Positions 59,277 through 64,000 of a DNA stretch of 64,000 bases are shown here, piece by piece. A program made the translations under genes and the position numbers. Source of the DNA: an uncultured Planctomyces sp. (lineage in GTDB: Bacteria; Planctomycetota; Planctomycetia; Planctomycetales; Planctomycetaceae); assembly GCA_937904325.1 (NCBI GenBank), contig CALGTK010000268.1:62001-126000 (forward strand), given 5' to 3'. Under the pieces are notes generated by a model, which was not told where the DNA came from, made no database searches, and worked only from the letters and a program-made list of their open reading frames with translations. Each line of letters begins with the position of its first letter. Position 1 is the stretch's first letter.

Positions 59277-59429
59277 GTGAAGCAAAACGAGATGCTCGAA
59301 ACTGCGGAACAGCCAATGTCAGAACCTGAATTACTGCCACCGTGGTTAGAATTTCCTGATCTATTGGCTGGCGGATGGGTGATGGCGAAGGAGATCTCTG
59401 CAAATTTCGGGACTGGATTTCAAAGCTGA
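59277..59429 (+). CDS. Possible 50-codon small frame after the zinc-ribbon gene
   Basis: GTG at 59277, 18 bases after the zinc-ribbon stop, opens a frame containing SEPELLPPWLEFPDLLAGGW and ending at TGA 59427-59429. The Pro/Trp-rich piece looks protein-like, so it may be a small gene or the remnant of a larger one. There is no strong ribosome binding site. The rest of the gap to 59460 holds nothing recognised. Confidence 0.3.
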   Translation: MKQNEMLETAEQPMSEPELLPPWLEFPDLLAGGWVMAKEISANFGTGFQS

Positions 59430-59460
59430 CCTGCTAGGAACAGTTGGAGTATCTGCTGCA

Positions 59461-59610
59461 TTATCGACCACCCCCTCGTGAAGGACTGCTGATATCCTTA
59501 CGTTGCTGGCGGGCCTTGACGATGCCTTTGGTATTCTCATCAAAGACCTGGTCTATTTCCCGACGGTTAAGCCAGCTCCCGAGCGGAATTCGAACGTCAA
59601 ACTCAGTCAT
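59461..59610 (-). CDS. 49-residue frame coupled to the glycosidase-like gene
   Basis: ATG at 59610-59608 overlaps the stop of the upstream gene as ATGA (stop TGA at 59609-59607), the classic arrangement of translational coupling. The product reads MTEFDVRIPLGSWLNRREID and continues QVFDENTKGIVKARQQRKDI to TAA at 59461-59463. It has no signal peptide and is mildly basic. No family recognised. Being so short, it would be missed by usual gene finders. The overlap is real in the sequence; that the product is made is an inference. Confidence 0.5.
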   Translation of the reverse strand: MTEFDVRIPLGSWLNRREIDQVFDENTKGIVKARQQRKDISSPSRGGGR

Positions 59611-61001
59611 CTGAACCGGACCGAGTAAACATCACCGTTTTGAATGACGAATCGGATTCGGATTGTTTTGCCGGATAGCTTTGCAACGCTGCCAGAAGTC
59701 TTCCAGGTGACCGTTTGCTCGATCGAGTCTCCGATAAGTGGCTGGCACTTCGAGAGTTCAAAGCCGGGAATTGGCTGCCCGGTCTCGTTCTGCAACTCCA
59801 CTTTGACGCTGCCACCCTTCTTAGTCGCGAAGTTGAGGACAAGCTGTTCGCCATGGAACTTTAACAGTTTTGTCAGCAGTTCTCCGCCTTCGGACTTAGT
59901 GCGTATCGAAACAAAACCGTCGACTCGGTAAGCAAAGCGGCGCAGTCGGCTGTCGGGGCCTTCGTAGTAAGCCTCGCTACCGTACACGGCGAGTTCCCGA
60001 TCGTTGCCTTTCAGCGAAACCAGGGCGTTGGCCATGTAGTTGCTGCGATTTCCGTCTCGTTCCTTCGGAGCATCCGGCGGAATGACCGCTTTGTTCCAAC
60101 GTTGAAAGTTCAGTCCGTCGCGGCTGGACATGAAGATTGGTTCGACCTGACTGTCGCTGGGACGGTACCGTGTAGGAAAACCGACTTTGATATGCGGAGC
60201 TCGTTCGTAAGGTCGAATCGCGTTTGTATAAAGATGCTGATCTGGGGTACTCGCCGGATACTTCAGTAGAACCGGATTCGTCCAAGTCACAAAGTCTGGC
60301 GAAGTACACGTCATAATTGTTCGAATTTTGTTGGTAAACGTCCGGTGGTAATCAACGTACTGCTTCTCGACCGGATCCCAGAACGCGAGGTTCTGCGAAT
60401 CGAAATATCCGTCCGTAATGACCGGCCCATTCTTCGTCAGTGACCAGCGAATCCCGTCCGCCGAGTGAAATACGTAGAGCCCTTTCTTACCGACAGGCCG
60501 TCCGCGCGAGATACCCTTGTAACGAGCTTCCGGCGGGCAATTCGGATTCTCATCGCGAAACGCGACGAAGCAGTGCGTTCCCAGGCCTTTCAGAATGATG
60601 TTGTTCTCTTTCGAACCGTCCCATTCAACGAGCCCCAGATTCGGCTTCGTAAATTGAATCCCGTCGCGACTTTCAGCGTAACACGTGAATTCGGGATGCT
60701 GAGCCTTCCTGGTTTTTACATCAAAGTGCGACGCTCGGTAGTACATCCGGTAAACGTCGCCGTCGCGAAAGATCGAGTAGTACGCGCACGTGTTGCCTTC
60801 CCAGGGCTCGCCCGTCACCAGCACCACCTCACGAGGTTGCGGCTGATGCACAAACTGCTGAGCATCGCCCTTCAACTCGCCGATCAGGAAGTCATCGACA
60901 AACAGCTCAAGCCGAGATCCAATGTCAATCGATTCTTCAGCAACAACATCAGACGGTGCAAGCAAGGCACCGACAACTACTGCAAACAATCCAATTTTCA
61001 T
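59607..61001 (-). CDS. Secreted beta-propeller glycosidase-like protein (GH32/43-like fold)
   Basis: 464 residues from ATG 61001 (MKIGLFAVVVGALLAPSDVV, a signal peptide; GGAG 7 bases upstream). The frame is open to 61160 but the extension is not expected to be coding. The N-terminal SIDIGSRLELFVDDFLIGEL and the repeated motifs YYSIFRDGDVYRMYYRASHF, CYAESRDGIQFTKPNLGLVE and FHSADGIRWSLTKNGPVI are typical of five-bladed propeller glycosidase-like proteins in planctomycetes. A beta-sandwich-like end follows (FHGEQLVLNFATKKGGSVKV). Substrate unknown; secretion suggests polysaccharide handling. It is divergent from the DUF1549/DUF1553 gene. Confidence 0.8.
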   Translation of the reverse strand: MKIGLFAVVVGALLAPSDVVAEESIDIGSRLELFVDDFLIGELKGDAQQFVHQPQPREVVLVTGEPWEGNTCAYYSIFRDGDVYRMYYRASHFDVKTRKAQHPEFTCYAESRDGIQFTKPNLGLVEWDGSKENNIILKGLGTHCFVAFRDENPNCPPEARYKGISRGRPVGKKGLYVFHSADGIRWSLTKNGPVITDGYFDSQNLAFWDPVEKQYVDYHRTFTNKIRTIMTCTSPDFVTWTNPVLLKYPASTPDQHLYTNAIRPYERAPHIKVGFPTRYRPSDSQVEPIFMSSRDGLNFQRWNKAVIPPDAPKERDGNRSNYMANALVSLKGNDRELAVYGSEAYYEGPDSRLRRFAYRVDGFVSIRTKSEGGELLTKLLKFHGEQLVLNFATKKGGSVKVELQNETGQPIPGFELSKCQPLIGDSIEQTVTWKTSGSVAKLSGKTIRIRFVIQNGDVYSVRFR

Positions 61002-61332
61002 AAGAAGCTCCACAGCAAAGTGGTTGTAATAACACCCAGAGTCAAAGCAGAATCGACGGGATTCCGTCTGTAGGTGAACGTTGACCAGACGAGATATTCT
61101 TGATCGCATCAGGTCGGCCCATTCGCACATCAGCTTGTCGACAAAGATCCCGAGTCGCAATCGATTCAGAGCAAAACACGGAAGGCACTTTCACAATTTA
61201 TGTCTTGCGAAAGGCCAGATCGCCTCTGAGAGGTTATTCTGAAATCGTTCTACGCTACTAATCGCGAATCGCCCTGGTGATGCTGCTGTCCGCTGCAACG
61301 TATTTTTCCGGCTACTGAGTTGGAGTTGGCGC
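61002..61332. other. Divergent promoter region of the glycosidase-like and cytochrome-like genes
   Basis: About 330 bases with no gene; it should contain the promoters of both flanking genes. Confidence 0.45.
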
Positions 61333-64000
61333 TTGTTTCAGAAACTTCACATACCGGTCATTGTTTGGATGGTCACATTCAACTTCGCGGCGCTGCCAGG
61401 TGTTGCGGGTAGTGATGATGTCTCATCTGGTTCCGATGTCTTTTTTGAAGATGCGGTTGCGGCGACCGTGAAGTCACAATGTGTCTCGTGTCACAACACC
61501 CGGAAGCAGGAAGGTGGAGTTGATCTGTCGACGCCAGCAGGAATTGTCGCTGGCGGCGATGCTGGAGTGATCATTGACCGCGACCGTCTTAATGCAAGTG
61601 TTCTTCTTGAACGCGTTGTGTCCGGCGAGATGCCGCCGGAAGCTGAGCCACCGCTGTCCGCTGGTCAGATTCTCCGGTTTCGACAATGGATCGAGTCCGG
61701 AGCGAAGTTTCGGAAACCTCCGCGTCAAAAAGAGATTTCGCAGCACGACGTGATTCCGATTCTGCTTCTCCGCTGCACCGCATGTCACGGGACACGGCGT
61801 CAGGAAGGAGGACTCGATCTCAGAACTCGCAAGTCGATTCTGAAAGGAGGAAAATCCGGGCCGGCCGTTGTACCCGGCGAGCCGGACGAGAGCCTGCTGA
61901 TTCAGCGGATTCACAAAGAGGAAATGCCCCCTCGACGAAAGCTCGTTTCGGTCAGCGTAAAACCAGTGACTGGGTCTGAACTGAAAACCATGGAAGCGTG
62001 GATTCGCAATGGGCTAGCGATTGCCAAACATGCTCTGGCTGATGAGGTGAATCAACGTTCAAAAGTGACGGAGCGAGCCTGCTGGTCATTTCAGCCTCCC
62101 GGTGCGGTTAAGGTTCCGTCGAACGCGGTCTCTTCAAGTAACCCGATCGATGCCTTCGTTGCCTCGAAGCTGGCGGAACGTGGATTGAATCTTGTGCCTC
62201 AGACGGAACGAAACACGCTGATGCGGCGGGCCTGCTTCGCTCTGCACGGTCTGCCCCCGGACCCGGATTCGGTCGACGCATTTGTCGCCAATTCGGCTCC
62301 CGACTCATTCCAACATCTGGTTGATCAGCTGCTTGCATCGCCTCGGTATGGCGAGCGTTGGGCAAGGCACTGGCTCGACGCAGCCGGGTATGCGGATTCG
62401 GAGGGCGCGCAGAACGAGGATCGCATTCGACCACACATGTGGCGCTACCGTGATTATGTCATTCGCGCCTTCAACGAAGACAAACCCTACGACCGATTCC
62501 TGATGCAGCAGATCGCGGGCGACGAACTGGTTGACTACAGCGACGAGAGCGCGATTACGCCTGAGGTCTACGACAGTCTTGTGGCCACCGGATTTCTGCG
62601 AACTACTCCCGACAGAACGTTTGCGAATATTACGAATTTCGTCCCGGATCGATTGGAAGTTATCGCCGACGAAATTCAAGTCTTCAGTTCGACAGTGCTC
62701 GGCCTGACTTTGCAATGCGCCCGGTGTCACGATCATAAATTTGACCCGCTATCGCAACGCGACTATTACAACCTGACGGCGATCTTCAAGGATGCCTACG
62801 ACGAGCATGACTGGTTGAAGTCACAGGGGCCGCGAACGCTGCCTCACGTCACCACGGCAGAGCGCAGTACCTGGAAGAACAACGTCCAGGAGATCGACAA
62901 GAAGATCGCCGCATTGCAGAAACGGGTCGAAGCCGAATCCGACGCAGATAAACAGGCCGCCCTTCGACAACAGATCACAAAGCTGAATTCACATAAACCA
63001 CCGGAACCACGAATCCGAGCACTCTGGTCGCGAGGCGTGCCGTCACCAGCGTATCTGTTGCTCCGAGGAAATTATCTGACGGCTGGCGAGCCGGTGTCTC
63101 CGAACATTCCGGCGGCACTCGTTCCGGCCGGTTTCAAATTTGAACCATTGCCGCCGAAATCTCAGCAACCGGGAACTGGTCGCAGGTCAGCACTCGCTCG
63201 CTGGATTACACGCCCGGATCATCCGCTGACTGCGCGTGTCCTCGTAAATCGAATCTGGAAACATCACTTTGGACGTGGGATTGTGGCGACGGTCGACAAC
63301 TTCGGGACGACCGGAGAACGGCCATCGCATCCGGAATTGCTCGATTGGCTGGCGATGGAGTTCGTTCGAAATGAGTGGAGTATAAAGTGGTTGCATCGAC
63401 AGATCCTGACGTCGGCGACATGGCAACAGTCATCGTTGATTTATCGCACGGATGGCAGTGAAGATTCAGCCGTGTCAGGCGATGATCGAATTTCGTTGCT
63501 GTATGGAGCACCTTTGCGACGAATGGAAGCTGAAGTTGTGAGAGATTCTTTGATAAGTCTTTCCGGCCAGTTGGATTTGACTCCATTTGGTAGTCCAGAC
63601 TCCGTCACAGAGCGTTCCGACGGACTGGTGACGTCTGTCAGGTCGAAAGCAGGCTGGCGACGGAGCATTTACGTTCTGCAGCGCCGCACCAAAATTCCCA
63701 CGCTGCTTGAAAACTTTGACTCCCCTCAGATGGGGCCAAACTGTCTGCAACGGAGTGAATCGATCGTCGCTCCACAGGCATTGCATCTGCTTAACAACGG
63801 AATGGTTCACGAATTGGCCGGTCACGTCGCGGATCGCGTCATTCGACGAGTCGGGGCTGACTCACAAAAGCAGATCACAGAAATATGGCGACTTGCATTA
63901 AGCCGGCATCCAACATCGGAGGAACTGCACGAAGGCCAGGGATCACTGACTCGACTGACGACGCACTGGCGACAGGTTGAAGGCGAAACGGACCACTCAG
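61333..64000 (+). CDS. PSD1 and planctomycete cytochrome c domain protein (DUF1549/DUF1553), 3' end outside window
   Basis: Secreted c-type-cytochrome-like protein; at least 889 codons are present and the frame is still open at 64000. A TTG start at 61333 (GGAG about 7 bases ahead) gives a signal peptide ([20 protein letters not shown], then PGVAG); ATG 61369 is an alternative. Two haem-type motifs, CVSCH (near 61480) and CTACH (near 61770), are planctomycete cytochrome c domains, and a third CARCH occurs near 62716. DUF1549 is marked by [15 protein letters not shown] and [23 protein letters not shown]1553 by [20 protein letters not shown]. Family function is not established. Confidence 0.93.
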   Translation, partial: MFQKLHIPVIVWMVTFNFAALPGVAGSDDVSSGSDVFFEDAVAATVKSQCVSCHNTRKQEGGVDLSTPAGIVAGGDAGVIIDRDRLNASVLLERVVSGEMPPEAEPPLSAGQILRFRQWIESGAKFRKPPRQKEISQHDVIPILLLRCTACHGTRRQEGGLDLRTRKSILKGGKSGPAVVPGEPDESLLIQRIHKEEMPPRRKLVSVSVKPVTGSELKTMEAWIRNGLAIAKHALADEVNQRSKVTERACWSFQPPGAVKVPSNAVSSSNPIDAFVASKLAERGLNLVPQTERNTLMRRACFALHGLPPDPDSVDAFVANSAPDSFQHLVDQLLASPRYGERWARHWLDAAGYADSEGAQNEDRIRPHMWRYRDYVIRAFNEDKPYDRFLMQQIAGDELVDYSDESAITPEVYDSLVATGFLRTTPDRTFANITNFVPDRLEVIADEIQVFSSTVLGLTLQCARCHDHKFDPLSQRDYYNLTAIFKDAYDEHDWLKSQGPRTLPHVTTAERSTWKNNVQEIDKKIAALQKRVEAESDADKQAALRQQITKLNSHKPPEPRIRALWSRGVPSPAYLLLRGNYLTAGEPVSPNIPAALVPAGFKFEPLPPKSQQPGTGRRSALARWITRPDHPLTARVLVNRIWKHHFGRGIVATVDNFGTTGERPSHPELLDWLAMEFVRNEWSIKWLHRQILTSATWQQSSLIYRTDGSEDSAVSGDDRISLLYGAPLRRMEAEVVRDSLISLSGQLDLTPFGSPDSVTERSDGLVTSVRSKAGWRRSIYVLQRRTKIPTLLENFDSPQMGPNCLQRSESIVAPQALHLLNNGMVHELAGHVADRVIRRVGADSQKQITEIWRLALSRHPTSEELHEGQGSLTRLTTHWRQVEGETDHS

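Noticed and set aside
1-64000. tRNA, rRNA, insertion sequences and integrase genes
   Set aside because: Looked for cloverleaf T-arm sequences, transposase motifs and flanking repeats by eye; none found. A tRNAscan or Infernal run would be needed to be sure.

Overview
The window looks like chromosomal DNA of a planctomycete (Planctomycetota, probably order Planctomycetales). The evidence is family content: a PSD1-type protein with CxxCH motifs plus DUF1549 and DUF1553 domains, a DUF1571 protein, TPR and leucine-rich-repeat lipoproteins, a solitary formylmethanofuran:H4MPT formyltransferase, highly charged low-complexity proteins, and loose gene packing. The genus cannot be fixed from the sequence. 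No rRNA, tRNA, CRISPR array or intact mobile element was recognised.

Region 1-4.6 kb: the 3' end of an RNase R gene, then a run of at least three decayed GT4-type glycosyltransferase genes on the minus strand, then a TPR lipoprotein. Region 4.7-9.2 kb: an AAA+ ATPase with a winged-helix-like region, a secreted hypothetical protein, and a leucine-rich-repeat lipoprotein with a good terminator. Region 9.3-18 kb: ispG, an ABC-2 permease/ATPase pair, a receiver-plus-RsbW-like kinase protein, and a hybrid histidine kinase with three receivers and an HPt domain. Region 18-23.7 kb: a protein of alternating acidic and poly-Arg blocks, a TPR lipoprotein, and two consecutive single-span membrane proteins of unknown function ending at a strong terminator.

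Region 23.7-32 kb: Lhr-type helicase (1600 aa), argH, and class I fumarase. Region 32.1-40.8 kb: a compact minus-strand nitrate assimilation operon in transcription order: MFS nitrate transporter, NirB-NirD fusion nitrite reductase, a fused Fe-S/DmsC-like membrane subunit, and an assimilatory-type molybdopterin nitrate reductase. Together these would import nitrate, reduce it to nitrite (probably fed with electrons through the membrane subunit) and reduce nitrite to ammonium.

Region 41.5-50.6 kb: DUF1571 protein, a carboxypeptidase-regulatory-like secreted protein, EboE-like TIM barrel, alpha/beta hydrolase, GntP permease, a degenerate receiver-like protein, Ftr, and a small Lys/Asp-rich protein. 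Region 50.9-55.4 kb: a second degenerate receiver protein, a possible 92-aa protein, and a long FliD cap protein with about five flagellin-IN-like modules, implying flagellar motility. Region 55.4-64 kb: Rieske protein, small membrane protein, VOC protein, HEAT-repeat protein, zinc-ribbon protein, a beta-propeller glycosidase-like protein whose stop codon overlaps the start of a previously unlisted 49-aa reading frame, and the 5' part of a DUF1549/DUF1553 cytochrome-like gene that runs off the window.
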